Source: Burkholderiales bacterium (lineage in GTDB: Bacteria > Pseudomonadota > Gammaproteobacteria > Burkholderiales > SG8-39). From it: a stretch of DNA of 42,790 nucleotides. A model generated the notes under the pieces. The model made no database searches, was not told where the DNA came from, and saw nothing but the letters and a program-made list of their open reading frames with translations. The stretch covers positions 1 to 42,790 of the forward strand of contig JAOAEA010000033.1 of assembly GCA_026417035.1 (NCBI GenBank), given 5' to 3'. This document shows positions 24,090 through 32,488 of this stretch, one piece after another (the stretch's first letter is position 1; every line of letters starts with the position of its first letter). Made by a program: the position numbers and the translations under genes.

Positions 24090-24659
24090 TCAGCGGCGCG
24101 CGAGGATCCAGCCGATCGCCACCGCCCAGAAGACCGCCGTGCCGACGAAGTTCAGGTGGCCGTTGTTCTGGAAGAAGAGCCTCCAGTCCCAGAACAGCAC
24201 CTTGTTGCCGCGGTAGGGCGCGCCGGGCACGAAGCGCGCCACCGCCTCGCAGTAGGCCTCGTAGGGCGCGCCGAGCACCGCTTTCAGCCGCCGCTCCTCG
24301 CGCGCGACGCGGTTGGTCATGTAGAACCAGTAGCCGATGGCATAGACGACGAGCAGCGTGCCGATGCCCGCGAGCGCGAGCGCGCCGAGCAGGATGAAGA
24401 AGCGCCCGAGGTACATCGGGTTGCGCACCAGCGCGTAGGGTCCCTGCGCCGCGAGGTCCACGTTCTTGTTGAGCGAGGCGAAGCTCCAGAGCTGGATGAG
24501 CTCGCCCGCCATCGAGATGGCGAAGCCCGACCAGAGCCAGCGCGGATCGGCGTGGTAGATGAGCGCCGCGCCCGCGAGCAGGACCACCGGGATGCGCAGC
24601 TTCACCGCCGCGGCGCGCAGGCCCGGGTGGTTGAAGAGCCGGTCGATGGCTTCGATCAA
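24090..24659 (-). CDS. ICMT/PEMT-like integral membrane methyltransferase-family protein
   Basis: 189 residues from TTG 24659, chosen because GGAGGGG lies 6 bases upstream. Hydrophobic segments occur near 23-40, 44-62, 83-120 and 165-185. The SAM-binding pattern of the isoprenylcysteine carboxyl methyltransferase-like family is visible: QGPYALVRNPMYLGRFFILL followed by REERRLKAVLGAPYEAYCEAV. Bacterial members methylate lipids or small hydrophobic molecules, mostly of unknown identity. It starts 16 bp after the kinase-fold gene and probably shares its transcript. Confidence 0.8.
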   Translation of the reverse strand: MIEAIDRLFNHPGLRAAAVKLRIPVVLLAGAALIYHADPRWLWSGFAISMAGELIQLWSFASLNKNVDLAAQGPYALVRNPMYLGRFFILLGALALAGIGTLLVVYAIGYWFYMTNRVAREERRLKAVLGAPYEAYCEAVARFVPGAPYRGNKVLFWDWRLFFQNNGHLNFVGTAVFWAVAIGWILARR

Positions 24660-24675
24660 GGCACCCCTCCGCGCG

Positions 24676-25425
24676 TCACTGCGCGCTCCTGCCGCGCAGG
24701 CGCCGCCACAGCTTCTTCGCCTCGCGCGGCACGAACCAGATGCCGCGCAGCACCCAGAGCTTCCGCCAGCGGTTCATGCCGTCGAGCGCGGCCGCGCGCG
24801 CCTCGCCCATCGAGGCGCGGTCCGCGCGCGCCCAGTGCTTGTAGATCCCGGCGCGGTCGAACGCGCGCAGCCAGCCGGCGAGCCATGCCGGCAGATGCGC
24901 CGTGCCGAGGTGCGACTCGAAGTCGACGAGCGCCGGCTCGCCGCGCTCCGTCATCAGGATGTTGTTGCAGTTGCGGTTGTCCAGGTGCACGACGCCGCGC
25001 CCGTGCACCGATTCGACGAGGGCCTCGAGTTTCTCGAAGTATTCCGGCGGCTGCTCGCGCAGCGGCACCTGCGAGAGCGGCCGGCCGGGGATGAAGCGGT
25101 ATGCGAGCGCGTGGCGGTCCACGCGGAAGGCATCGGGCGGCGTCCCGGCGACGCCGGCGACGCGCGCGAGGGCGCGCGCTTCGCGGCCGAGGAGCCACAG
25201 ACCGAGGGTGTTCCGCGTCACGAGGTCGCGTGGGCGGAAGTCCTTCACGACCCACTCGCCGCCGGCGATCTTCACCCGCCAGAGCTCCGCCTTCGGCCAG
25301 CGGCCGCGCCGCACGAGCGTCTTCTGGGCGTGCTCGAAGTCGTCGCGCGTGAAGCGCGGGTGCGACGGCGCCGCCACGGGCTTGCGGCTTGCGGTGCCGT
25401 CTCCGGTCGGGGCGCTGTCGAGCAT
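24676..25425 (-). CDS. Protein-kinase-fold / lipopolysaccharide-kinase-like phosphotransferase
   Basis: 249 residues from ATG 25425. It has a kinase-like fold with an ATP-lysine candidate in EWVVKDFRPRD, a catalytic loop HLDNRNCNNIL (the Asp and distal Asn of HxDxxxxN), and a metal-binding Asp in ALVDFESHLG. This matches small kinases of the Kdo/heptose kinase or RIO-like group, which phosphorylate lipid A-core sugars or proteins. The substrate is unknown. The C-terminal ~60 residues are basic and Trp-rich (NRWRKLWVLRGIWFV), suggesting contact with the membrane. A TAGAAT -10-like box ends 11 bp before the ATG, implying a leaderless or very short-leader message. The membrane methyltransferase follows. 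Confidence 0.75.
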   Translation of the reverse strand: MLDSAPTGDGTASRKPVAAPSHPRFTRDDFEHAQKTLVRRGRWPKAELWRVKIAGGEWVVKDFRPRDLVTRNTLGLWLLGREARALARVAGVAGTPPDAFRVDRHALAYRFIPGRPLSQVPLREQPPEYFEKLEALVESVHGRGVVHLDNRNCNNILMTERGEPALVDFESHLGTAHLPAWLAGWLRAFDRAGIYKHWARADRASMGEARAAALDGMNRWRKLWVLRGIWFVPREAKKLWRRLRGRSAQ

Positions 25426-25435
25426 GGCGGGCGCT

Positions 25436-25441
25436 ATTCTA
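25436..25441 (-). promoter_or_regulatory. -10-like box TAGAAT just upstream of the kinase-fold gene
   Basis: TAGAAT within GGCGTAGAATA (25445-25435, minus strand) would start transcription about four bases before the ATG at 25425. The same 11-mer occurs at 21368-21358. Confidence 0.4.
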
Positions 25442-25472
25442 CGCCCGGCCTCTTCCCCGGATCCCGAGCAAG

Positions 25473-25620
25473 GCCTTCAGTGCAGAGGGCGCGGAGGAAA
25501 GGATCGCGTCCACCGCAGGGTGCCGGATCCCGTCCATTGGCGCATGCGGTACACGGCGACGGTCGGGATCGGCCGACCGAAACCCCTGCGTTCCACCGCG
25601 TCCTCCCCGGCCTCTGCGTT
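25473..25620. repeat. CGCAGAG-family intergenic element, copy E1
   Basis: Left arm 25473-25502 (TTCAGTGCAGAGGGCGCGGA then GGAAAGG); right arm 25585-25620 (CTGCGTTCCACCGCGTCCTC then CCCGGCCTCTGCGTT). It is the first of two elements arranged in tandem in the 376-bp gap between the kinase-fold gene and the TauE-type gene. No coding sequence is seen in that gap. Confidence 0.65.
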
Positions 25621-25642
25621 GGCGCCTCTTTCGCCGATCCTC

Positions 25643-25802
25643 GGTTCAACGCAGAGGGCGCAGGGAGCGCGGAGGGCCGCAGAGGAAAGGCTTGCGTCGG
25701 CGGGCGGATGCAGAACCTTGCGGCGCGCGCCCGACCTCGCGGCACCCCGCAACGATGCGGCACGCACTCTGCGTCCTGCGCGCTCTCTGCGTCGGCCCTT
25801 TT
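25643..25802. repeat. CGCAGAG-family intergenic element, copy E2
   Basis: Left arm 25643-25690 (GGTTCAACGCAGAGGGCGCA then GGGAGCGCGGAGGGCCGCAG); right arm 25763-25802 (CGCACTCTGCGTCCTGCGCG then CTCTCTGCGTCGGCCCTTTT). It ends at the stop codon of the TauE-type gene. The TTTT lies on the plus strand, so it would not serve as the tract for that minus-strand gene. Confidence 0.7.
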
Positions 25803-26608
25803 CAGCTCCACATCTTCCAGACGAGGCGCGCCGCGAGGAAGAGCAGGAAAACCGCGAAGAGCTGCTTGAGCCGCTTGGTCGGCAGCGCATGGGCGAGGCG
25901 CGCCCCCAGCGGCGCGGTGAGCATGCTCGCCACCGAGATGCCGACGAGCGCCGGCAGATACACGTAGCCGATGCTGCCCGCGGGCAACCCGCCCTCGGCG
26001 AGCCCGGTCGCGACATAGCCGACCGTGCCGGCCGCGGCGATGGGGAAGCCGATCGCCGCAGCGGTGCCGACCGCCTGGATCGCCGGGACGTTGGACATGA
26101 CCATGAACGGCACGGTCATCGCGGCGCCGCCGATCGCCGCGAGCGCCGAGAGCGCCCCGATCGCCGCGCCGGCCGCGAACATGCCCGCCGGGCCGGGCAG
26201 CTGCCGCGTCGGCTTGGGCTTCACGTCGAGCAGCATGTTGAACGCGAGCGCGGCGACGAGCGCGGCGAAGAACACCGCGAGCGAGCGCGTCGAGATGAGC
26301 GACGCGAAGAGCGAGCCGGCAAGGCCGCCGGCGAGGATTCCCGGGGTGATGCGCTTCACGATGTCCCAGCGCAGCGCGCCGCGCCGGGCGTGCGCGCGCA
26401 CGCTCGACACGGAGGTGAAGAGGATCGTCGCCATCGCGGTGCCGACCGCGAGGTGCAGCACCTGGTCCTTCGCGATGCCCTGCGCGAGCAGGAGCTGGGC
26501 GACGAGCGGCACCATGATCGCGCCGCCGCCGATGCCGAGCATGCCGGCGAGCACGCCGACGACGGCGCCTACGCCGAGGTAGGCGGGCCACCACTCCATC
26601 AGCGCCAC
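25802..26608 (-). CDS. TauE/SafE-family (TSUP) permease
   Basis: 268 residues from GTG 26608 (ATG 26599 is an alternative three codons in; neither has a clear ribosome site). About eight membrane helices in two repeats are visible; the first repeat begins GVLAGMLGIGGGAIMVPLVA and the second contains GALSALAAIGGAAMTVPFMV, the paired TSUP motifs. The family exports or imports sulfite, sulfonates, thiosulfate or organosulfur acids; the substrate is not evident. It starts 16 bp after the HAD phosphatase stop and so ends the kynureninase-like/glpD/HAD operon. The alkylsulfatase elsewhere in the window releases sulfate, but a functional link is speculative. Confidence 0.88.
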   Translation of the reverse strand: MALMEWWPAYLGVGAVVGVLAGMLGIGGGAIMVPLVAQLLLAQGIAKDQVLHLAVGTAMATILFTSVSSVRAHARRGALRWDIVKRITPGILAGGLAGSLFASLISTRSLAVFFAALVAALAFNMLLDVKPKPTRQLPGPAGMFAAGAAIGALSALAAIGGAAMTVPFMVMSNVPAIQAVGTAAAIGFPIAAAGTVGYVATGLAEGGLPAGSIGYVYLPALVGISVASMLTAPLGARLAHALPTKRLKQLFAVFLLFLAARLVWKMWS

Positions 26609-26624
26609 CCGCTGCGCGCCACGC

Positions 26625-27458
26625 TCATTGGTCCGCGACCGACCGCGCGCCGGCGCGCGCGCCGAGGAGCCGCTCCGCGACTTCGACGAAGCCCGCGCCG
26701 CTCGCGGCCTCGGTCACGAACGCCGGCGGATCCTCGATGCGGGCCGCGAACTCGCGGATGTTGGCCACGCCGACGGCGAGCGGGAAGTAGCGGAACATCG
26801 GCACGTCGTTCGGCGAGTCGCCGACGAAGACGAACGCGCCCCGCTGGGCGTCGAGCTCGACGCCGAAGCGCTCCAGCATCAGCGTGCGCGTCATGGCGAG
26901 CTTGTCGTAGCGGCCGAACCAGCCGTTCACGTGGATGGAGGAGATCTTCGCGGTCATGCCCGCCTCGCGCATGATGGCGACGATGCGGTCGATGGCGGCA
27001 TCGGGGAGGCGCGGCACGTCCTCGCAGAAATCGATGGCGAGGTCGGCCTCGCGGTAGAGCTGGTCGGAGGCGACGGCGGCGCCCGGCACCTCGGCGAGGA
27101 TGCGGTCGCGCACCGCCGCGAGGCGCGCGCGGTTGGCGGCGCGGGTCGCGTCGTCGTCGCGGAAGCGCTTCACGAGCTTCTTCGCGACGTCGTCGTGCGC
27201 GAACCAGAACGCGCCGTTCTCGCCGACGACCGCATCGACGGGCCACATGCGCGCGATGTGGTCGCACCATCCGGCCGGGCGGCCGGTGATCGGGACGACG
27301 ATGAAGCCCGCCGCGCGCAGGCGCTCCATCGCCGCATATGCTGCGGCGGTGAGCTTGCCCCCGGTCGTGAGCGTGTCGTCGATGTCGGCGAAGACGCCGC
27401 GCACCCCCGCCAGCGCGCCGGCGGCGAGCTCGGCGAGCGGCCGCGACGCCCTAGCCAC
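26625..27458 (-). CDS. HAD-IIB (Cof/SPP-like) phosphatase
   Basis: 277 residues from GTG 27458. HAD motif I is FADIDDTLT (nucleophile Asp and acid/base Asp two residues on), motif II lies in VVPITGRPAGWC, and motif IV is GDSPNDVPMF. The C2B cap between them places it with Cof-like, sucrose-phosphatase-like and mannosyl-phosphoglycerate-phosphatase-like enzymes that dephosphorylate sugar phosphates. The GTG start lies inside the glpD 3' end (8-bp overlap), indicating coupled translation. The substrate may be a glycerol- or sugar-phosphate given the glpD link, which is inference. Confidence 0.85.
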   Translation of the reverse strand: MARASRPLAELAAGALAGVRGVFADIDDTLTTGGKLTAAAYAAMERLRAAGFIVVPITGRPAGWCDHIARMWPVDAVVGENGAFWFAHDDVAKKLVKRFRDDDATRAANRARLAAVRDRILAEVPGAAVASDQLYREADLAIDFCEDVPRLPDAAIDRIVAIMREAGMTAKISSIHVNGWFGRYDKLAMTRTLMLERFGVELDAQRGAFVFVGDSPNDVPMFRYFPLAVGVANIREFAARIEDPPAFVTEAASGAGFVEVAERLLGARAGARSVADQ

Positions 27459-28965
27459 CCAGCACTTCCGCGACGCGGCGCCGCTGCGCCTCGGTCATGG
27501 CGAGGCCGCACTTGGTGCGGCGCTCGAGCACGTCCTCGGCGGTGCGCGCCCATTCGCGCTCGACGAGGAAGCGGAGCTCGCGTTCGTAGAGCCCGCCGCC
27601 GAAGCGCTCGCCGAGGTCGGCCTCCGTCTTCGCGTCGCCGAGGATCTCGGCCGCGTCGGTGCCGTGCCGGCGCAGCAGCCGCTCGAGCCAGACGGGGTCG
27701 AGCCCCGGATAGCGCCGGCGGTAGCCGGCGGCGAGTTCCGCGAACGTCGCGCCGCCGAAGTCGCCGCCCGGCAGCGGCTCCTTGTCGGTCCAGGGCGCGG
27801 CCATCGGCGGAAGGAAGCGCGCCAGCCGCTCGAGGGCCTTCTCGCCGAGCCTGCGGTAGGTCGTGATCTTGCCGCCGAACACGGAGAGCAGTGGTGCGCC
27901 CCGCTCGTCGAGCTCGAAGCGGTAGTCGCGCGTCACCGACGACACGTCGCCGCGCCCGTCGTCGAAGAGCGGCCGCACGCCCGCGAACGTGTGCCGCACC
28001 TCGCGCGGCGTGATCGGCCGCAGCGCATAACGGCTCGACGCCTGGCAGAGGTACTCGATCTCCTCGCGCGTGATCTCCGGCACGACCTCCGGGTCGTCCA
28101 CCGGGACCTCGGTCGTGCCGATCATGGTGAAGTCGTGCTCGTACGGGAGCATGAAGATGACGCGCATGTCGGGGTTCTGCAGGAGGAGCGCGTGGCTGCC
28201 CGCATGGATGCGCGGCACGACGATATGGCTCCCCTTCACCAGGCGCACGCGCGTCGGCGTCGCGACGTGCAGCGCGCCGTCGAGCAGCGCCTTGACCCAC
28301 GGCCCGCCGGCGTTGACCACGGCCCGCGCGGTCACCTCGTCGGTCCGGCCGGTCGTCGCGTCGCGTACCACGAGCGTCCACGCGTCCTGCGCACGGCGCG
28401 CGTCGACCACGCGCGCACGCGTGCGGACAACCGCGCCCTTGTCGGCGGCGGACCGCGCGTTGGCGATCACGAGCCGCGCGTCGTCGACCCAGGCGTCCGC
28501 GTAGGCGAAGCCGCGGCGGAACTCCGGCTTGAGGCCGGCGCCGTAGCCGTCGGGCGTGAGCGTGACCGCGCGCGACTTCGCGAAGTGCGACCGGCCGCCG
28601 GTGAGGGCGAAGAAACCGCGCCCGAGGTTGTCGTAGAGGAGCAACCCGGCGCGGATCATCCACGCCGGCCGCAGGTGCTTCTCGTGCGGCAGGATGAACG
28701 TCATCGGCCAGACGATGTGCGGCGCGAGCGCGAGCACCGTCTCGCGCTCGGCGAGCGCCTCCGCCACGAGGCGGAACTCGTAGTACTCGAGATAGCGCAG
28801 CCCGCCGTGGATGAGGTGCGTGCTGCGCGACGACGTGGCCCAGCCGAGGTCGTTCTGCTCGAGGAGGACCGTTCTCAATCCGCGCCCCGCGGCGTCGCGC
28901 GCGATGCCCACGCCGTTGATGCCGCCGCCGATGACGGCGAGGTCGTACTGCGCGTCTCCGCTCAC
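27451..28965 (-). CDS. glpD: Aerobic glycerol-3-phosphate dehydrogenase
   Basis: 504 residues from GTG 28965, the normal GlpD length. The FAD-binding DLAVIGGGINGVGIARDAAG is followed by TSSRSTHLIHGGLRYLEYYE, a GlpD hallmark, and by GTTEVPVDDPEVVPEI and LLSVFGGKITTYRRLGEKAL. It oxidises sn-glycerol 3-phosphate to dihydroxyacetone phosphate at the inner membrane and reduces ubiquinone. The GTG overlaps the stop of the upstream kynureninase-like gene (GTGA, 28962-28965) and its own end overlaps the HAD gene by 8 bp. No glpK, glpF or glpR is beside it, which is an unusual context for glpD. Confidence 0.95.
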   Translation of the reverse strand: MSGDAQYDLAVIGGGINGVGIARDAAGRGLRTVLLEQNDLGWATSSRSTHLIHGGLRYLEYYEFRLVAEALAERETVLALAPHIVWPMTFILPHEKHLRPAWMIRAGLLLYDNLGRGFFALTGGRSHFAKSRAVTLTPDGYGAGLKPEFRRGFAYADAWVDDARLVIANARSAADKGAVVRTRARVVDARRAQDAWTLVVRDATTGRTDEVTARAVVNAGGPWVKALLDGALHVATPTRVRLVKGSHIVVPRIHAGSHALLLQNPDMRVIFMLPYEHDFTMIGTTEVPVDDPEVVPEITREEIEYLCQASSRYALRPITPREVRHTFAGVRPLFDDGRGDVSSVTRDYRFELDERGAPLLSVFGGKITTYRRLGEKALERLARFLPPMAAPWTDKEPLPGGDFGGATFAELAAGYRRRYPGLDPVWLERLLRRHGTDAAEILGDAKTEADLGERFGGGLYERELRFLVEREWARTAEDVLERRTKCGLAMTEAQRRRVAEVLGG

Positions 28966-30125
28966 TTCGCGAAAGCCTCCATCATGCGATCGACGAGGCG
29001 ATCGACGAACTCGAGATCGTGGTAGACGCCGAACCCGAACCGGACGCGGTTGCCGCGCCGGTCGACGAGGATGCGGCGCGCGAGCAGCCGCCACTCCACC
29101 TCGGTGGCGCGCTCGGGCTCGAACGCGACGAAATTGCCGCGCGGCACGCCGATCGGCGGCACCAGCGTGCCCACGCGCATGAGCTCGGGCGAGCTGGCGT
29201 CGAGTCGCTCGAGGAAGCGCTCCATGAGCCGCACGACGTGCTCGCGGATCGCGAATCCGTCCACGCCACGCGCCGCGTACAGGCGCATCACCGCGTTCAG
29301 GCGGTAGAGCGCGGAGGCGTCGAAGGTCGCGCCCCAGAAGCGCATGGCGTCGGGCCCGTAGCCCACTTCCTCTCCCTCTTCCCCCGCCAGCCCGCGGAAG
29401 TTCGCGAACCAGCCGGTCGCCACCGGCCGCAGGGCGTCGGCGTTCTCGGGCAGGGCCATGTAGCAGGCGCCCTCGCCCGCTTGGAGATACTTGTAGCCGC
29501 CGCCGAGGTAGAAGATGCGCTTCGCGAGCCCCGCCGCGTCCACCGGCACCGCGCCGACGGCGTGGTAGCCGTCGACCGCGACGATGGTCTGCTCCGGCGT
29601 GTCGGTGAGCAGGGCGTCGAGGTCCTCGACCAGGAAGCCCGAGTCGTAGAAGACGTGCGAGAGGAACACGAGGTCGTAGCCGAGGGTCAGCGCGTCGCGG
29701 AAGCGCTCGGCGAAGGTCGCGAACGGCTCGACCGGAATGCGCGAGACGAGGACGCGCCCGGTCTCCTCGAGCCGCCGCGTCTGCCGCGCGAAGCTCGTGA
29801 ACTCGTTCGCCGTGGTGAGCACGCGCACCGGCCGCGACCAGTCGAGGCACGAGTACAGGCGCATCACGAACTCGTGCGTGTTGGGCGCGAACGCGATGCG
29901 CTGCGGCGCCGGCCAGCCGATCCAGCGGGCGACGTGCGTCTGCGCCTCGGGCACCACCTCGCCGAAGATCTTCTCCCACTTCTCGTTGGTGAGGCGGACC
30001 GAATCCTCCCAGTAAGCGAGCTGCGCCTCGCGCGTGACGTCGGGCCAGGGGTGGTGGCTGTGCGCCGCGGCGTGCAGCGCGTTGCCGTTCGCCGCGAAGA
30101 AGCGCGAGTACGCGTCCTTAAGCAT
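28962..30125 (-). CDS. Kynureninase-like class V PLP-dependent enzyme
   Basis: 387 residues from ATG 30125. Lys212 in YLGGGYKYLQAGEGACYM corresponds to the PLP lysine of kynureninase-like proteins, and VAVDGYHAVGAVPVD supplies the PLP-nitrogen Asp. The C-terminal GNRVRFGFGVYHDLEFVDRL matches the small domain. Kynureninase cleaves kynurenine to anthranilate and alanine, but the N-terminal half differs and no kynurenine pathway genes are near, so it may be a related desulfurase, lyase or aminotransferase. It is first in the operon with glpD (4-bp overlap). A TATAAT box lies 95 bp upstream. Confidence 0.82.
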   Translation of the reverse strand: MLKDAYSRFFAANGNALHAAAHSHHPWPDVTREAQLAYWEDSVRLTNEKWEKIFGEVVPEAQTHVARWIGWPAPQRIAFAPNTHEFVMRLYSCLDWSRPVRVLTTANEFTSFARQTRRLEETGRVLVSRIPVEPFATFAERFRDALTLGYDLVFLSHVFYDSGFLVEDLDALLTDTPEQTIVAVDGYHAVGAVPVDAAGLAKRIFYLGGGYKYLQAGEGACYMALPENADALRPVATGWFANFRGLAGEEGEEVGYGPDAMRFWGATFDASALYRLNAVMRLYAARGVDGFAIREHVVRLMERFLERLDASSPELMRVGTLVPPIGVPRGNFVAFEPERATEVEWRLLARRILVDRRGNRVRFGFGVYHDLEFVDRLVDRMMEAFAK

Positions 30126-30219
30126 CGGCGAAGGCGCGGACAGCCAGGGCCGGACGTCGGGAGAAGCCGCTGTGCGCGAGGGAGTCCACGTCGCGTGGCC
30201 GCAAGGAGGGGTGCGCGCG

Positions 30220-30225
30220 ATTATA
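30220..30225 (-). promoter_or_regulatory. Perfect -10 box TATAAT upstream of the kynureninase-like/glpD operon
   Basis: TATAAT on the minus strand (30225-30220) lies in GC-rich DNA 95 bp before the start codon. The -35 position reads GCCGGG and is poor, so the promoter would need an activator or is weak. The rest of the 254-bp divergent gap to 30379 shows no gene. Confidence 0.4.
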
Positions 30226-30379
30226 GCGCCGGGCCCTCTCGCCCCGGCCCGCCACGATGCCGCCACGATTGCCCCGCGTCTTTCCCTCGCGCCGGCCGGC
30301 GTCCGCCACGATCCCCGGCTTTCATGGCAGCACGGGCCCGCAGGCGGGTCCGCGCAACCCGAGCCTTGGAGGGATCGAC

Positions 30380-32488
30380 ATGCTGCTGGGATGGCCCACT
30401 TCGCGCGACCGCATCGGCCTCGCCGACGCCGCCGCGCGTATCCTGCTCGCCTTCGCCGCTGCCGTGGCGGCCGCCCTCGCGGCGGCGATGGTGCTCGCGC
30501 TCGTCGCCGGCGAGGCGGCCGCGGAGCCGATCCGTTCCAAAGACGTGTCGTCCGGGACGCTGCTCCTGCGGCACCCGAACGGTCAAGCGCAGGCCGTCCC
30601 GCTGGTTTCCACCGATGTGGACATCCGCGTGTCGGGGCCCGTCGCGCGGGCGCGCGTCCGGCAGGTGTTCCGCAACCCGGCCGACGACTGGTTCGAGGGG
30701 ATCTATGTCTTTCCCCTGCCGGAGAACGCCGCGGTGGATCGGCTGCGGATCCGCATCGGCGAGCGCGTCGTCGAAGGCGAGGTACGCGAGCGCCAGGCCG
30801 CGAAGGCCGAGTACGAGCGCGCCAGGGCGAGCGGCCGGCGCGCGGCGCTGCTCGACGAGGAGCGGCCCAACGTCTTCACCTCGAGCGTCGCGAACATCGG
30901 CCCGCGCGAGGAGATCGCGGTCGAGCTCGAGTATCAGCAGACGCTCGCCTACGACGGCAGTCGCTACAGCCTGCGCTTCCCGACGGTGGTCGGGCCCCGC
31001 TACGTGCCCGGCGCGCCGGTGGCCGCGCCGCTGCCGACCGGGTGGTCGCCGGCCACGGACCAGGTGCCCGACGCGCCACGCGTGACGCCGCCCGTGCTGC
31101 GGCCCGCGGAGTCCGCGGGCGCGGCGAACCCGATCGCGATCCGGGTCTCGCTCGACGCGGGCGTGCCGCTCGCATCGGTGGAGAGCCGCTACCACGCCGT
31201 CGCGGTGCGCGAGATCGACGCGAACCGCCGCGAGGTCGCGCTGCAGGGCCCGGCCCATGCGACGCGCGACTTCGAGCTCGCGTGGACCGTGGCGCCGGAC
31301 CGCGCGCCGAAGCTCGCCCTCTTCACCGAGCGCAAGGACGGCAGGGACTATGCGCTGCTCATGCTCGTGCCGCCCGCCGTCGCCGGGGCCGCGCCCCGGC
31401 TGCCGCGCGAGGTGATCTTCGTCATCGACACCTCGGGCTCGATGCACGGGGCCTCCATCGCGCAGGCGAAGGAGGCGCTGGAGCTCGCGGTGCGGCGGCT
31501 CGGTCCCGCCGACCGCTTCAACGTCATCGAGTTCAACTCGTACGCGCGCAAACTCTTCGCCGACGCGGCGCCGGCGAGCGCCGACAACCGCGAGCGCGCG
31601 GTGCGCTGGGTGCGCGAGCTGCGCGCCCAGGGCGGCACTGAGATGGCCGCCGCGCTCCAGCTCGCGCTGGACGGGCGCCGAAGCCCGGAGCGCCTGCGGC
31701 AGGTGATCTTCCTCACCGACGGCGCGGTCGCCAACGAGGAGGCGCTCTTCAGGCTGATCGCGGAGCGGCTCGGCGACGCGCGGCTCTTCACGGTGGGGAT
31801 CGGCTCGGCGCCGAACGGGCACTTCATGACGAAAGCGGCGCAGACCGGGCGCGGGACGTTCACCTACATCGGCCGGATCGAGGAAGTGCGCGAGAAGATG
31901 GGCGCGCTCTTCGCGAAGCTCGAATCGCCGGTGCTCACCGACGTGCGCGTCGAATGGCCGGGCGGCGGCCGCGTGGAGACCTGGCCGCAGCGCGTGCCCG
32001 ACCTCTATCTCGGCGAGCCGATCGTGGTGACCGCCGCGCTCGATCGCGTCGAGGGCGAGGTCGTCGTCTCCGGAACGCTCGGCGATGCGCCGTGGCGCGC
32101 GCACGTTCCCATGAGCCGCGCCCGCGCGGGCGACGGCATGGGCGTGCTGTGGGCGCGCGAGAAGGTCGCGGCACTCGTCGACTCGCTGCGCGCGGGCGCC
32201 GCCGAGGGCGACGTGCGCGCCGCGGTCGTCGAGCTCGCGACCGCGCATCGCCTCGTGACGAAGTACACGAGCTTCGTCGCGGTGGAGCAGACGCGCGTGC
32301 GCGCGGCCGACGCGGCGCTCCAGCAGGCGGCGCTCCCGACGAACCTGCCCGAGGGCTGGACCTACGAAGCGGTGTTCGGCGAGCTGCCGCAGGGGGCGAC
32401 CGATGCCCGCCACCACTTCCTCCTCGGCGCGGCGTTGCTCGCGCTCGCCGCGGCCGCCGCGGCCGGCCGCCGCCGCGCCGGAGCCTAG
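30380..32488 (+). CDS. VIT and von Willebrand factor A protein, dedicated sortase substrate
   Basis: 702 residues from ATG 30380 with TTGGAGGGA upstream. An N-terminal signal/anchor covers about 1-48. A VIT domain (about 55-180) contains RVRQVFRNPADDWFEGIYVF. A vWA domain begins at EVIFVIDTSGSMHG, with the MIDAS Asp350-x-Ser-x-Ser. The C-terminal tail is a sorting signal: LPQGAT (669-674), a hydrophobic stretch (681-696) and RRRAGA. This is the layout of the proteobacterial ('marine') sortase target family, which normally has LPQTAT-like signals; here Thr is Gly. The sortase gene follows after 125 bp. The protein would be displayed in the periplasm or at the envelope; its partner is unknown. 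Confidence 0.9.
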   Translation: MLLGWPTSRDRIGLADAAARILLAFAAAVAAALAAAMVLALVAGEAAAEPIRSKDVSSGTLLLRHPNGQAQAVPLVSTDVDIRVSGPVARARVRQVFRNPADDWFEGIYVFPLPENAAVDRLRIRIGERVVEGEVRERQAAKAEYERARASGRRAALLDEERPNVFTSSVANIGPREEIAVELEYQQTLAYDGSRYSLRFPTVVGPRYVPGAPVAAPLPTGWSPATDQVPDAPRVTPPVLRPAESAGAANPIAIRVSLDAGVPLASVESRYHAVAVREIDANRREVALQGPAHATRDFELAWTVAPDRAPKLALFTERKDGRDYALLMLVPPAVAGAAPRLPREVIFVIDTSGSMHGASIAQAKEALELAVRRLGPADRFNVIEFNSYARKLFADAAPASADNRERAVRWVRELRAQGGTEMAAALQLALDGRRSPERLRQVIFLTDGAVANEEALFRLIAERLGDARLFTVGIGSAPNGHFMTKAAQTGRGTFTYIGRIEEVREKMGALFAKLESPVLTDVRVEWPGGGRVETWPQRVPDLYLGEPIVVTAALDRVEGEVVVSGTLGDAPWRAHVPMSRARAGDGMGVLWAREKVAALVDSLRAGAAEGDVRAAVVELATAHRLVTKYTSFVAVEQTRVRAADAALQQAALPTNLPEGWTYEAVFGELPQGATDARHHFLLGAALLALAAAAAAGRRRAGA

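Noticed and set aside
22991-25802. CGCAGAG stretches considered as a CRISPR array
   Set aside because: Units are short, uneven and without regular unique spacers; they pair as inverted arms, not as direct repeats with spacers.
27100-31085. Two ~640-690 codon plus-strand frames opposite glpD and the kynureninase-like gene
   Set aside because: Composition is typical of antisense frames in high-GC DNA; the minus-strand products have recognisable catalytic motifs.
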